From Bacteroidales bacterium (GTDB lineage: Bacteria; Bacteroidota; Bacteroidia; Bacteroidales; UBA932): a stretch of DNA of 64,000 bases. The notes under the pieces were generated by a model. The model was not told where the DNA came from. It did no database searches and worked only from the letters and a program-made list of their open reading frames with translations. This document shows, in pieces, positions 28,335-37,484 of this stretch; positions within the stretch are counted from its first letter, which is position 1; every line of letters starts with the position of its first letter. The translations under genes and the position numbers were made by a program. The stretch is taken from NCBI GenBank assembly GCA_017634595.1, contig JAGBNC010000015.1, positions 124,001-188,000 of the forward strand. The letters run 5' to 3'.

Positions 28335-29867
28335 ATGAGAAAGATTTTGCATGTTTTCACGCTTTCCCTGCTGCTAACTGTTGCAGGAGGCTGCGGGTGG
28401 CTGGATGTCACTCCGGAGAACGTCATTGCGCAGGACGACCTGTTCTCGACCGGATACGGCTTCCGTAACGCCTTGAACGGAGTTTACCTTAAGATAGGGG
28501 AGAATGCCCTCTATGGCAGGAACCTTTCATGGGGATTCCTCAGCGCAGCCGGACAGGAATATGTTACCGATGCCTCGGTTCAGGGCATGAATACCTTGCA
28601 GGAGTTCAAGGACGCCGCCGCTTTCCAGTACAATTCATCTACTACCGAGGGGGTGGTGCAGGAGATATGGGATTCGCAGTATTCGGCCATAGCCAACCTT
28701 AACAACCTCCTGTCTTCACTGGAGGATTGCCCGGCATCCGAATTCGCCTACGGCGAGGATGAGAAAAACCTTATCCGAGGCGAGGCCCTTGCGCTCAGGG
28801 CGTTTCTGCACTTTGATTTGTTGAGGCTCTTCGCCCCTGCGCCCGCCACATCTCCGTCCGGTGCGTGGATTCCGTACAGGACCGAGTTTGAAGCATCGGC
28901 CGGAACGCCCCTGGGCGTGACGCCTTTCCTTGAGAAGGTGATTGCGGATATCTCTACTGCAATGCCGTTGCTGAAGGACTTCGACACGCGCATGCATCCG
29001 GAGGCCATGTACTCTTCCATGATGAGTTCGGCCACCCCGCATTGGTGCGCCCGCTACCGATTCGAAAGCCGCTCCTATATTGACAATATGGGGCAGTTCT
29101 TCTGGTACCGTGGCTGGAGGATGAACTATATGGCATCGCTTGCCCTCATGGCCCGGGTGTGCCTCTATGCCGGCAAACCCTATTACCCCAACGCCAAGGC
29201 TGCCGCGAGGGAATTGTATAACGATTTCGCTACCACCCGCCGATGGTTGGGTTTCACCCCTTCGGAGAACATCACGGCGCAGAGTGCCAACCGCTTTGCG
29301 AAATTGAGCGACGACGTGATTCTGGCAGCCTACCATAAAGATCTCGCAGCTGAGTACGAAGGTGTGCTGTGGGGCTCCAACAATATTATTCGCATGCCGC
29401 TCAACGGCATCCCTGAGCTGTATGCCAGCGACAACACCGGCATTTATGCCGATTACAGGCTCGGCTATACGATCTCACAGAGCAATGCCTCCAACCGCAC
29501 TTATTACTCAAGAAAATACCTCGTGTCCTCTGACCAGGTGGTGGAGAGCATCGAAAACCCTATGATACCGCTGATCCGTTTCAGTGAAGTCTGCCACATC
29601 CTTGCGGAGATCGCCGCATCGGAAAACGATGTCAAAGGCGGAATCTCCTATCTTGAGACCGTCAGGCGTGCCCGCGGGGCCGAAAGGTCGCTGTCGCTTT
29701 CCGTGACCGATACCGCCTCCCTCATGGACGAGATCACCCTGGATGCCCGCAAAGAATACATCTGCGAGGGCGGGATGTTCTTTTTCTACAAGCGCCGTGT
29801 CCTTACGGACATGCTGCCGCTTGATGCCGCCGTGCTGCCAATACCCAAAAGCGAGAATCCCTTATGA
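28335..29867 (+). CDS. SusD/RagB-type substrate-binding lipoprotein
   Basis: 510 residues from ATG 28335, one base after the SusC stop. Upstream in-frame codons lie within the SusC gene and lack a signal sequence. The lipobox is GGC (Cys20) before GWLDVTPE, the standard SusD start. TPR-like helices follow, for example IRGEALALRAFLHFDLLRLFAP, and the C-terminal part has IPLIRFSEVCHILAEIAA and the family end motif EITLDARKEYICEGGMFFFYKRR. It caps the SusC barrel at the cell surface. It overlaps the next lipoprotein by 4 bases. Confidence 0.95.
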   Translation: MRKILHVFTLSLLLTVAGGCGWLDVTPENVIAQDDLFSTGYGFRNALNGVYLKIGENALYGRNLSWGFLSAAGQEYVTDASVQGMNTLQEFKDAAAFQYNSSTTEGVVQEIWDSQYSAIANLNNLLSSLEDCPASEFAYGEDEKNLIRGEALALRAFLHFDLLRLFAPAPATSPSGAWIPYRTEFEASAGTPLGVTPFLEKVIADISTAMPLLKDFDTRMHPEAMYSSMMSSATPHWCARYRFESRSYIDNMGQFFWYRGWRMNYMASLALMARVCLYAGKPYYPNAKAAARELYNDFATTRRWLGFTPSENITAQSANRFAKLSDDVILAAYHKDLAAEYEGVLWGSNNIIRMPLNGIPELYASDNTGIYADYRLGYTISQSNASNRTYYSRKYLVSSDQVVESIENPMIPLIRFSEVCHILAEIAASENDVKGGISYLETVRRARGAERSLSLSVTDTASLMDEITLDARKEYICEGGMFFFYKRRVLTDMLPLDAAVLPIPKSENPL

Positions 29868-30547
29868 AAAAGTATATCTATTTGTTGCTTGTAGCCTTGT
29901 CCTTCCTGGCCGTCTCCTGCGAAGAAAGCAAGCTGGAGACCTGGCACGGAAAGAATTTTCTGCACTTTGTGCCTGGGCCGGATGGAAGCGTGAAGACAAG
30001 GTATAATTTCGCCACAGAGGGCACTACGGACCAGATTTCGGATTCGGTGCCTCTGCCCATCGAGATATGGGGATTCATGGCGGAGAACGATTTCAGCCTC
30101 TCTGTGACAATCAACGGCAAACCGGTCACTGCTACCTTCCGGGCCGGCCATCCTGTAGATACCCTGTGGGTGCCGGTGACCCGCAATGCTGAGCTTCTGT
30201 CTACATCCTATGCAGTCGAAGTTGAGATTACCGGAGCCGGCTCCGATTATGAAGTCTCGCCTGCATCGTGCTGCAAGGCGGAAATACTGGTGGAAGACAC
30301 CCTGGAAGGCTTGCAGCCCGCGTGGTGGGCGACGACTCAGGCTCTGGGACCCTATTCTCCACTTAAATTCAGGCTTTTCAATATTTATTCACGGGGATTC
30401 GTAAAGAGCATCGATAACTATACGGCCATAGTATTCAAGGACTTCGCCCTTGAGTTCCGCGAATGGCTGCGCGGGTTGTGGGATGCCGGTCAAAAGTATT
30501 ACGATACCGATGGCACTACTCCCCTTTATGAAAGCATACCGTTATGA
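29864..30547 (+). CDS. DUF4843-like lipoprotein of the SusCD operon
   Basis: 227 residues, signal peptide with lipobox AVSC (Cys19). The beta-rich body (PLPIEIWGFMAENDFSLSVTING, YAVEVEITGAGSDYEVSPAS) and a C-terminal helical part (FKDFALEFREWLRGLWDAGQ) resemble the DUF4843 family, which typically follows SusD and precedes a PKD-like lipoprotein in Bacteroidetes operons. That is exactly its position here, with 4-base overlaps on both sides. A surface-exposed accessory to the SusCD importer is likely. The molecular function is unknown. Confidence 0.75.
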   Translation: MKKYIYLLLVALSFLAVSCEESKLETWHGKNFLHFVPGPDGSVKTRYNFATEGTTDQISDSVPLPIEIWGFMAENDFSLSVTINGKPVTATFRAGHPVDTLWVPVTRNAELLSTSYAVEVEITGAGSDYEVSPASCCKAEILVEDTLEGLQPAWWATTQALGPYSPLKFRLFNIYSRGFVKSIDNYTAIVFKDFALEFREWLRGLWDAGQKYYDTDGTTPLYESIPL

Positions 30548-32199
30548 TTTTCAAGAAGTTCATTTGCCCGTTACTGGTCCTGCTGGCCGTATGCTCCTGC
30601 TATAGGAAATCAGAAATTGTGGCCCCGGACCCTTCGCCAGTAACCTTCTTGTCCATGCTTGAAGGCTTTACCGTGTTGTCCGGCGAGACGGCCCAGCTTA
30701 CCGCGCCCGTCAAATTCCCCGACGGCTACACTGATCGTGAGACTATAGATAAAGATTTCGACGTGCAGTGGTATATAGACGGGGTCTATGCCGCTTCCGG
30801 GTACGAAGTGTCCCTTACCATCGATAAAATCGGCGGTTGCAACGTGGTGCTCAAGGTCATACGCCGTGCTACCGGCGAGACCTGGCTCAGCGACGGTTAT
30901 CCCCTTAACTCCAAGAGTTCCATCGGCTGGGGATGGATGGTGCTGTCCGACCACGGCGACGGTCGGTCTTCGCTCGGATTTGTGAATCCAAGGACTATGC
31001 ATGTGCATCATAATCTGGAGCTTCAGGTGGAAGGCGGCATAGGCACCGGCCCTAAATCCATGTACTATTACTATGTGCTAGGCTCTATTCCCAATTCCTA
31101 CATCTCGGGACTTCCAAAGATTCTCATCAACCAGTCGAGCGGGAGCGTCACCTTGGACGGTTCTACTCTGCAGAAGGATATGTGGCTGAAAGATGAGTTC
31201 GAAGGGGGAGCGGAGCCGGAACAGGATTTTACGATAAGTGGATTCGCATGGAAGAGCAGTTATTACCTCATTGCGAGTGCGACGGGCAATATCTACATGC
31301 GTTGCATGAACAGTTCGTTCACTTCCATTCCGTATTACGGCACGTACTCATCCATGCCCATGCTTTTCGACGGAGGTTGCCGTGCTGACTATTTCCAGGG
31401 ATTCCAGAATGTGAGTTACTGGTGTGCCGACGAAGACCTTGTGCTTGTGTACGACGGAGCCTCCTCCCGCTTCCTGGTCATTACCAAAGGGGGATACGGC
31501 CAGAGTTTTGACTCATACCGGCCTAAGGTGGTGTACCTTTCGTATTACGATGTTGACGGCAGTTTCGACCCTGCCATGCGCCATGTTGATAATCTTGGCG
31601 CCGGCACCCGTTGCCTTGCTGCAGGGGCCTATGAGAAGGTGGGAACGGACGAGAGCGGACTGGGCCTGAATTTCTATCCTTCCTATGTGGCACTCATGGA
31701 CTTCGATGGAGTCGGCAACTATCAGCTGCTTCGTTTTACCGTTGATCCAGTAAACCCCGATGCCCACGTCATTACCGAGGCTTCTCAGACAGCTTTTTCC
31801 GGAGCCTCCCTGCTTAAGGATTCGAGCCTTGTGAGGATGTCTGCCAATTTCGAGGCCAATCCCTTCTTCTACTTCACAGACGGTGGCAAGAACCTGTATG
31901 CATACAGCATGGAGGCTGGAACACACAGGCTGCTCTACAGCGCCGAAGCTGATATTGTCTCACTTTGCTCCAGCCCCGTGAACAGCTCTTTCTCAGCCTA
32001 CGGCGGCAACCCGTCCGATGTCAACTGGAGGCTTGCAGTAGGCCTTTCTGACGGTAGCATAGACTTCCTGGATGTCTCCACATCTACCATGGTGCGAGTC
32101 TTCGAAGGTCTCTCGACTGTAAGTCCTATGGCTTCCGTCCCGGGATTCGGGAGCATCAAAACTATAGTCTGGGCTACCAACTACGAGTCGGAATATTAA
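30544..32199 (+). CDS. PKD-like lipoprotein of the SusCD operon
   Basis: 551 residues, lipobox VCSC (Cys19). An Ig/PKD-like beta domain at about 35-115 (GETAQLTAPVKFPDGY, then VQWYIDGVYAASGYEV) is followed by repeats that look like a beta-propeller (GWMVLSDHGDGRSSLGFVNP, DEDLVLVYDGASSRFLVITKGG, WRLAVGLSDGSIDFLDVSTST). This corresponds to the PKD-like proteins that end SusC-SusD-DUF4843 operons. A surface binding role is inferred. It closes the run that begins at 17200; a 23-bp gap with TATATTAG, one mismatch from the -7 consensus, separates it from the next gene. Confidence 0.75.
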   Translation: MIFKKFICPLLVLLAVCSCYRKSEIVAPDPSPVTFLSMLEGFTVLSGETAQLTAPVKFPDGYTDRETIDKDFDVQWYIDGVYAASGYEVSLTIDKIGGCNVVLKVIRRATGETWLSDGYPLNSKSSIGWGWMVLSDHGDGRSSLGFVNPRTMHVHHNLELQVEGGIGTGPKSMYYYYVLGSIPNSYISGLPKILINQSSGSVTLDGSTLQKDMWLKDEFEGGAEPEQDFTISGFAWKSSYYLIASATGNIYMRCMNSSFTSIPYYGTYSSMPMLFDGGCRADYFQGFQNVSYWCADEDLVLVYDGASSRFLVITKGGYGQSFDSYRPKVVYLSYYDVDGSFDPAMRHVDNLGAGTRCLAAGAYEKVGTDESGLGLNFYPSYVALMDFDGVGNYQLLRFTVDPVNPDAHVITEASQTAFSGASLLKDSSLVRMSANFEANPFFYFTDGGKNLYAYSMEAGTHRLLYSAEADIVSLCSSPVNSSFSAYGGNPSDVNWRLAVGLSDGSIDFLDVSTSTMVRVFEGLSTVSPMASVPGFGSIKTIVWATNYESEY

Positions 32200-32222
32200 G
32201 AGTTTTTGGCTATATTAGCGCG

Positions 32223-33254
32223 ATGAAACTAATAATCGCCGTGCTGCTGGGAAGTTCCTTATTGTTATCTTGTTCGGGGCCAGGTAATGAGTTCCGCTAC
32301 CAGACCGATGCTCTGGACTGGGGGACAGACACTTGCCTGGTGTACGGACATAAGGCTCCCGATGTGGATGCAGTGGCCAGTTCCATTGCTCTCTCTCGCC
32401 TGATGTGCAGCCTTGGCCATTATTGTGAGCCCAGGCTTGCCGGCCCGGCCAACCGTGAGACCAAGTTCGTGAGCGGACGTTTGGGCTTCAGCCTTCCCAT
32501 TGTGCAGGAGAGTGTCCTCCCCGGTACCCGGATCATTCTCACAGATCATTCGGAATATGCCCAGAGCGTAAACGGCGTCAAGGAAGCCAAGGTGCTGCAG
32601 ATCATCGATCACCATCCGGGTGGCGACATTGATGGAGTACCCTTTGTTGTCTGCGATAAAATCGGAGCCGCTTCGACCCTTGTGTGGGAGTTGTATGGCA
32701 AAGCCGGAGTGGAGGTGGATAATGCTACAGCGTCGGTGCTGCTCTCAGGTATTCTCTCTGATACTCACTTCCTTACCAAAAACGCCACACAGCGCGACAG
32801 CACGGCCCTTCTCTCTCTTGCCGCCCAATTGGACATGGGTGCAGAGCAGCTGGCCGAACTGAGTAAGGGGATGTCGGAGGCTGACAGTGACTACTCGGGG
32901 ATGAGCGACACGGAGATGTATCTCGACGATGTGAGGGATTATGTCATGTCCGGCCGTCAGGTTAGGATTGGAAGCCTCGACTGGGCAGGCCATGAAGCGC
33001 TTGACGCCTTCCTTGACCGCGTACTCGGAGCCATGCATTCGCTTGATGACGGTAAGACCTTGTATTTTGCCAAGGTGGATGCTCGTGCTGACGACGGAAC
33101 CGCCGTCAGTTATATTCTGTACAGCGGTGCTGAAGCTGAAAAAACAGCGCTTGCTTGTTTTGGCAAGCCGGTGCGTGAAGGCGTGTGCCGCTCCTCACGC
33201 AAGATCAACCGCAAGTACGATCTGGTGCCTATGCTTACAAAAGCCCTTGAGTGA
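32223..33254 (+). CDS. lipoprotein family II (DHH-DHHA2) inorganic pyrophosphatase
   Basis: 343 residues. The N-terminus is a signal peptide with lipobox LLSC (Cys17), whereas known family II pyrophosphatases are cytosolic. The DHH domain keeps the metal-binding motifs: GHKAPDVDA (H43, D47, D49), LTDHSE, IIDHHP (D129, H130, H131) and SGILSDTHF. The C-terminal DHHA2 domain ends in SSRKINRKYDLVPML, resembling the phosphate-binding SRKxQ motif. The likely reaction is Mn-dependent hydrolysis of pyrophosphate or short polyphosphate on the periplasmic or outer face. The next gene, another exported phosphoesterase, starts 1 nt after its stop. Confidence 0.85.
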   Translation: MKLIIAVLLGSSLLLSCSGPGNEFRYQTDALDWGTDTCLVYGHKAPDVDAVASSIALSRLMCSLGHYCEPRLAGPANRETKFVSGRLGFSLPIVQESVLPGTRIILTDHSEYAQSVNGVKEAKVLQIIDHHPGGDIDGVPFVVCDKIGAASTLVWELYGKAGVEVDNATASVLLSGILSDTHFLTKNATQRDSTALLSLAAQLDMGAEQLAELSKGMSEADSDYSGMSDTEMYLDDVRDYVMSGRQVRIGSLDWAGHEALDAFLDRVLGAMHSLDDGKTLYFAKVDARADDGTAVSYILYSGAEAEKTALACFGKPVREGVCRSSRKINRKYDLVPMLTKALE

Positions 33255-33255
33255 T

Positions 33256-35001
33256 ATGAGCTTAGGGAGGATTATAAGCGCTTTATGCCTTGCCGCCACA
33301 GTATATGGATGCTCCGGCAGCAGGATCGATGACTTGAAGCCGAAGGAGCAGGTCCCTGAAGAGAAGACTCCCGACACCCAGGATCCTCAGCCGGGCGATG
33401 TGCTGTGGGAAGAGAATTTCGACCTGTTTACTGTGGACGAAGGACCTGACATTCAGTCCGATGACTTCAGAAACGACATACAGAATCCGCTAAGTCATGT
33501 GGATTTCAAGTCAAGCGTTTGGAAGACTGTGGCTACTTCTCATGTGTGCTCGGATGACTATATCCGGCAGAAGAATCTCGGCGAATGGGTGTACCTTTTC
33601 CGCTGCCGGGAATACAAGGGATGCCTGGGCTGCGGCATAAATGACAGGGGAAAGAGGGGAATAGCTCAGTCTCCTATGCTGACGGCCATATCCGAGGTCT
33701 CCGACATCAAGGTCAGTTTCAGGGTTAAGACTGTGGACGGGTTCAGCGACCAGCTCGGGTTCAGGGTTATGTTGAGCGGCGTTATCCGGGCCGTTTCTCT
33801 TGACGGCAAGCCACTGGAGGTCAATACAGCGCATGACGGTCTCGAACATGCTTTCCTGTTCGACGCAGCCCAGTTGAAGGCGGGTTGGCATGACATAAGC
33901 GTTGAAATAGAAAAAGCGACAAACGGCACTATGCTCCAATGGTGCGGCAACTCCAAGGAGACCAATCTTGTGCACGGATTCTGGCTTGACGATATCAAAG
34001 TCGTACGGTTGAGGGACATGACACGCCCGGCAAAGAGCCTGAGAGTGCTGTTCTGGAACATTCAGAACGGTATGTGGAGCGACCAGCCACAGCAGTTCAG
34101 CAACTTCCGCAAGTTTATCCAGAAATACGATCCTGACGTGTGCGTGTGGTGCGAGGCGCAAAGCATATACAGGGACCATTCCACGGAGAAGAAACTGCCT
34201 CAGGATTGGTACTTCCCGTCTCACTGGAAAGGATTTGCAAAGGCTTACGGCCACGATTATACGGCAATTGGCGGCTACAGGCTTTATGCTGATGACTATT
34301 ATCCGCAGGTCATTACTTCCAAGTACCCTATAAAGACTCTGCTGAAGATAACCGAGACTGATCCGGGCGTAGATACGGTGAGCTTCACTCATTCTGACAA
34401 GGATCAGAGTTATATGCCTGTTGCGCACGGGGCCGGTGTTTTCGAGGTCGATGCCGGCGGTACCAAGGTCAATTTCGTGACTCTGCATCTCTGGCCCCAT
34501 GCATATAGCTATTATGCCAAATTCGTAATCAAGAAAACGAGTTACGACTCGGCCCAGAGCAAGGGCGGGAACGCCCAGCGGGAAGCCGAGATTAAGTATA
34601 TTTGCTCGAAGAGCATATTCAACCCCGACTTCAAAGACCAGGACAACTGGCTGATGATGGGAGACTTCAATACCCGCTCCCGGATTGACAACTGGCATTA
34701 CGGGCTCCCTGAAGACAGTCCCTTCCTGAGCTCACACGATTACATACTTCAGCAGACTCCATATCAGGATATTATCGGCCTGACCTATCCCGGGCACTTC
34801 TTTGCAACCCGTACCTGGGCTAACGATGCTGCTGGCAACACGCCTCCTCGGTATGATTTCATGTACGCCTCGCCGTCAATGTTTGCCCGTGTGAGGAACG
34901 CCATGATCCTGAATGAAAAGTGGACCAACATGGTATGGGAGCGGAGCAATTATTACAACTCTTCGGACCATCGTCCGATACTGGTGGACTTTGAACTGTA
35001 A
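33256..35001 (+). CDS. lipoprotein endonuclease/exonuclease/phosphatase-fold hydrolase
   Basis: 581 residues from ATG 33256; the 105 in-frame codons upstream lie within the pyrophosphatase gene. The lipobox is YGC (Cys19), followed by a Pro/Glu-rich linker. Residues about 60-250 form a beta-sandwich (VLWEENFD, VSFRVKTVDG, HDISVEIEKA) resembling a carbohydrate-binding or jelly-roll module. The EEP catalytic domain follows: LRVLFWNIQNG, DVCVWCEAQS, GDFNTRS (D470, N472) and SSDHRPI (D571, H572). It is an exported phosphoesterase or nuclease; the substrate is unknown. Its neighbours suggest a phosphate-bearing glycan or nucleotide. Confidence 0.85.
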   Translation: MSLGRIISALCLAATVYGCSGSRIDDLKPKEQVPEEKTPDTQDPQPGDVLWEENFDLFTVDEGPDIQSDDFRNDIQNPLSHVDFKSSVWKTVATSHVCSDDYIRQKNLGEWVYLFRCREYKGCLGCGINDRGKRGIAQSPMLTAISEVSDIKVSFRVKTVDGFSDQLGFRVMLSGVIRAVSLDGKPLEVNTAHDGLEHAFLFDAAQLKAGWHDISVEIEKATNGTMLQWCGNSKETNLVHGFWLDDIKVVRLRDMTRPAKSLRVLFWNIQNGMWSDQPQQFSNFRKFIQKYDPDVCVWCEAQSIYRDHSTEKKLPQDWYFPSHWKGFAKAYGHDYTAIGGYRLYADDYYPQVITSKYPIKTLLKITETDPGVDTVSFTHSDKDQSYMPVAHGAGVFEVDAGGTKVNFVTLHLWPHAYSYYAKFVIKKTSYDSAQSKGGNAQREAEIKYICSKSIFNPDFKDQDNWLMMGDFNTRSRIDNWHYGLPEDSPFLSSHDYILQQTPYQDIIGLTYPGHFFATRTWANDAAGNTPPRYDFMYASPSMFARVRNAMILNEKWTNMVWERSNYYNSSDHRPILVDFEL

Positions 35002-35012
35002 AGCTATACATT

Positions 35013-36101
35013 ATGAACCTTGAGAACATTGCAAAACACTTTGACATCCAAGGCGAAGTCAAGGAGATAAAGCCGCTCGGGAACGGCCTTATCAACGACA
35101 CTTATAAGATAACTACCGACGGCCCCCAGGCCTATGTGCTTCAAAGAGTCAATAATGCCATCTTCCAGGACGTAGAACTGCTCCAGAACAATATTGTGGC
35201 GGTGACACGCCACATACGCCGCAAGCTTGAGGCGGACAATGAATGCGATATCGACCGCAAAGTCCTGAGATTCGTGACACTTAAGGGTGAAGACCGCACT
35301 TGGTTCGAGGAGGACGGCAAATACTGGCGCATATCTGTTTTCATTCCTGATGCTTATACGTACGAGACCGTCGATCCGAAGTATTCCCGCTTTGCCGGAG
35401 AGGCATTCGGACGTTTCGAAGCTATGCTGTCCGACTTGGAAGAGACCCTTGGTGAGACTATTCCGGATTTCCATAATATGGAGCTTCGCGCCCGCCAGCT
35501 GCGTGAAGCTGTAGCATCTGACAGAGCCGGCCGTATGGCTGATCCTGAGGTTAAGGCCATTCTGGAAGAACTGCTGCCCTTCGAGGAAGAGATGTGCAAG
35601 GCGGAACGGCTGCATCGCGAGGGCGTATTGCCAAAGCGTATCTGTCACTGCGATACCAAGGTCAACAATATGCTGTTCGATGCCGATGGCAAAGTACTGT
35701 GCGTGATTGATCTGGATACTGTGATGCCGAGTTTCGTGTTTTCCGATTTCGGAGACTTCCTGCGTACAGCAGCCAATACAGTGGCCGAAGACGATCCTGC
35801 CGTTGATAGAATAGATTTCCGTATGGATATCTTTGAGGCATTTGCTCAAGGCTATATCAAGTCTGCAAATGTGTTCCTGACAGATGTGGAGCGTGACAAT
35901 CTTCCGTATGCCGCCTGCCTCTTCCCGTATATGCAGTGCGTACGCTTCTTCGCCGATTATATCAACGGTGACACTTACTACAAAATCAAATATCCCGAGC
36001 ATAATCTGGTGCGGACCCGCAATCAGCTTGCCCTCTTCAAGGCGGCACGTGCCAAGATGCCGGAAATGCGCAGAATCATAGAAAATCTTGCCTCATTATG
36101 A
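35013..36101 (+). CDS. NahK-like sugar kinase of the aminoglycoside phosphotransferase fold
   Basis: 362 residues, no signal peptide, so cytoplasmic. Kinase motifs: PLGNGLINDTYKI (nucleotide loop), the catalytic loop HCDTKVNN (H212, D214, N219) and the metal-binding VIDLDTVMP (D233) followed by FSDFGDFLR. The catalytic-loop and VIDLDTVMP blocks match N-acetylhexosamine 1-kinases (NahK), which phosphorylate GlcNAc or GalNAc at C1 for salvage. The GH109 gene overlapping it by 4 bases would supply GalNAc, which supports this reading. Specificity is not proven. Confidence 0.75.
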   Translation: MNLENIAKHFDIQGEVKEIKPLGNGLINDTYKITTDGPQAYVLQRVNNAIFQDVELLQNNIVAVTRHIRRKLEADNECDIDRKVLRFVTLKGEDRTWFEEDGKYWRISVFIPDAYTYETVDPKYSRFAGEAFGRFEAMLSDLEETLGETIPDFHNMELRARQLREAVASDRAGRMADPEVKAILEELLPFEEEMCKAERLHREGVLPKRICHCDTKVNNMLFDADGKVLCVIDLDTVMPSFVFSDFGDFLRTAANTVAEDDPAVDRIDFRMDIFEAFAQGYIKSANVFLTDVERDNLPYAACLFPYMQCVRFFADYINGDTYYKIKYPEHNLVRTRNQLALFKAARAKMPEMRRIIENLASL

Positions 36102-37477
36102 AAGCATTTAGATTTTTAGCCATTATGGCCGTTTTGTCTGTTCTGTCGGCATCTTGTGCGCAGAAGCAGACACTTATCCGTACCGAAGTGCCTCCCCGTC
36201 CAGCCGGACAGGAGGATATGATTCAATTCCGTGCCGAACCTATAGCGGACGTGGGTGTTGGTATTGTAGGTCTCGGAGACAGGGGCAGCAGTGCCGTTAA
36301 GCGCATCTCTTATGTCCCAGGCTGCCATATTGCGGCAGTATGCGATGTAGAGCCTGACCGAGCTCAGGCAGGCGTGGATTTTCTTGCCGGCAGGGGCATT
36401 GAGACCAAGGCCTATTCCGGCTCTGAAGAGATTTACAAAGAGTTGTGCGAGGATCCAGGGGTGGATCTGGTATATATTTGCACCGATTGGGTACATCATG
36501 TGCCTATCGCCCTTTATGCAATGGAGCATGGCAAGCATGTCGCCCTGGAAGTGCCGTCGGCCGAGTCGCTTCAGGCCTGTTGGGACCTTGTGAATACCTC
36601 CGAGCGTACGCGCAAGCACTGCATGATTCTCGAGAATTGCTGTTATGACTTCTTTGAGCTTACGGCTCTTACCATGGCGCAGGCCGGTTTGTTTGGAGAG
36701 ATTATCCATGCAGAGGGCGCTTACAATCATAATCTTGATCCTTTCTGGGACGGATACTGGCGCAACTGGCGTCTGGACTTCAACCAGAAGCATCGTGGCG
36801 ACTTGTATCCTACTCATGGATTCGGGCCCGTCTGCCAGGCTTTAAACATCCATCGAGGGGATCGCCTTACCACTCTCGTGTCCATGGATACAGATCCGTT
36901 TAACGGCCCCAGGCTCGTGGAGAAGCGCACCGGTCAGCCTTGTACTGATTTCAAGAACGGCGACGTGACCATGACCATGCTCCGTACTGCAAAAGGCAAG
37001 ACCATCCTGATAGAACATGATGTCATGACTCCCAGACCCTATGACCGCATGTATCAGCTTGTCGGCACTGACGGATATGCAGGCAAGTATCCTACTAAAC
37101 AGATATGCCTTCGTGCCGAAAACACCGGTGATGTTGATTATCAGAATCTTGAGTTTGAGAAGATTTATGCCGGAGATGAGCTGAAAGAGCTTATGGCAAA
37201 GTACCGTAGTCCTATTCTGACTCCGGAGCTGGAGGAGAAGGCAAAGGAAGTTGGCGGACACGGCGGCATGGACTTCATTATGGATTACCGCCTGATGTAT
37301 TGCCTCAATCACGGACTGCCTCTGGATATGGACGTGTACGACCTTGCCGAGTGGTGCTGCGTGACCGAACTCAGCCGTATTTCACTGGAAAATGATTGTC
37401 TGCCGGTGGAAGTTCCGGATTTCACCCGCGGGGCATGGGACCGCGTCAAAGGTTTCAGCTACGCCTTTGCTGAGTAA
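36098..37477 (+). CDS. GH109 family alpha-N-acetylgalactosaminidase (lipoprotein)
   Basis: 459 residues, signal peptide with lipobox SASC (Cys20). The NAD-binding Rossmann motif VGIVGLGDRGSS and the Gfo/Idh/MocA fold (HVALEVPSAES) are present. GH109 enzymes use NAD(H) as a bound cofactor; the family block around the catalytic region appears as GDLYPTHGFGPV (Y237, H240). The enzyme removes terminal alpha-GalNAc from mucin O-glycans or blood-group A antigen, with periplasmic or surface location from the lipobox. A simple MocA-type dehydrogenase is less likely given the YPTHG motif and the signal peptide. Confidence 0.85.
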   Translation: MKAFRFLAIMAVLSVLSASCAQKQTLIRTEVPPRPAGQEDMIQFRAEPIADVGVGIVGLGDRGSSAVKRISYVPGCHIAAVCDVEPDRAQAGVDFLAGRGIETKAYSGSEEIYKELCEDPGVDLVYICTDWVHHVPIALYAMEHGKHVALEVPSAESLQACWDLVNTSERTRKHCMILENCCYDFFELTALTMAQAGLFGEIIHAEGAYNHNLDPFWDGYWRNWRLDFNQKHRGDLYPTHGFGPVCQALNIHRGDRLTTLVSMDTDPFNGPRLVEKRTGQPCTDFKNGDVTMTMLRTAKGKTILIEHDVMTPRPYDRMYQLVGTDGYAGKYPTKQICLRAENTGDVDYQNLEFEKIYAGDELKELMAKYRSPILTPELEEKAKEVGGHGGMDFIMDYRLMYCLNHGLPLDMDVYDLAEWCCVTELSRISLENDCLPVEVPDFTRGAWDRVKGFSYAFAE

Positions 37478-37484
37478 ACGATAG

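Noticed and set aside
33511-34698. A 395-codon antisense frame over the EEP hydrolase
   Set aside because: No recognisable motif; the plus-strand product has complete EEP catalytic motifs.
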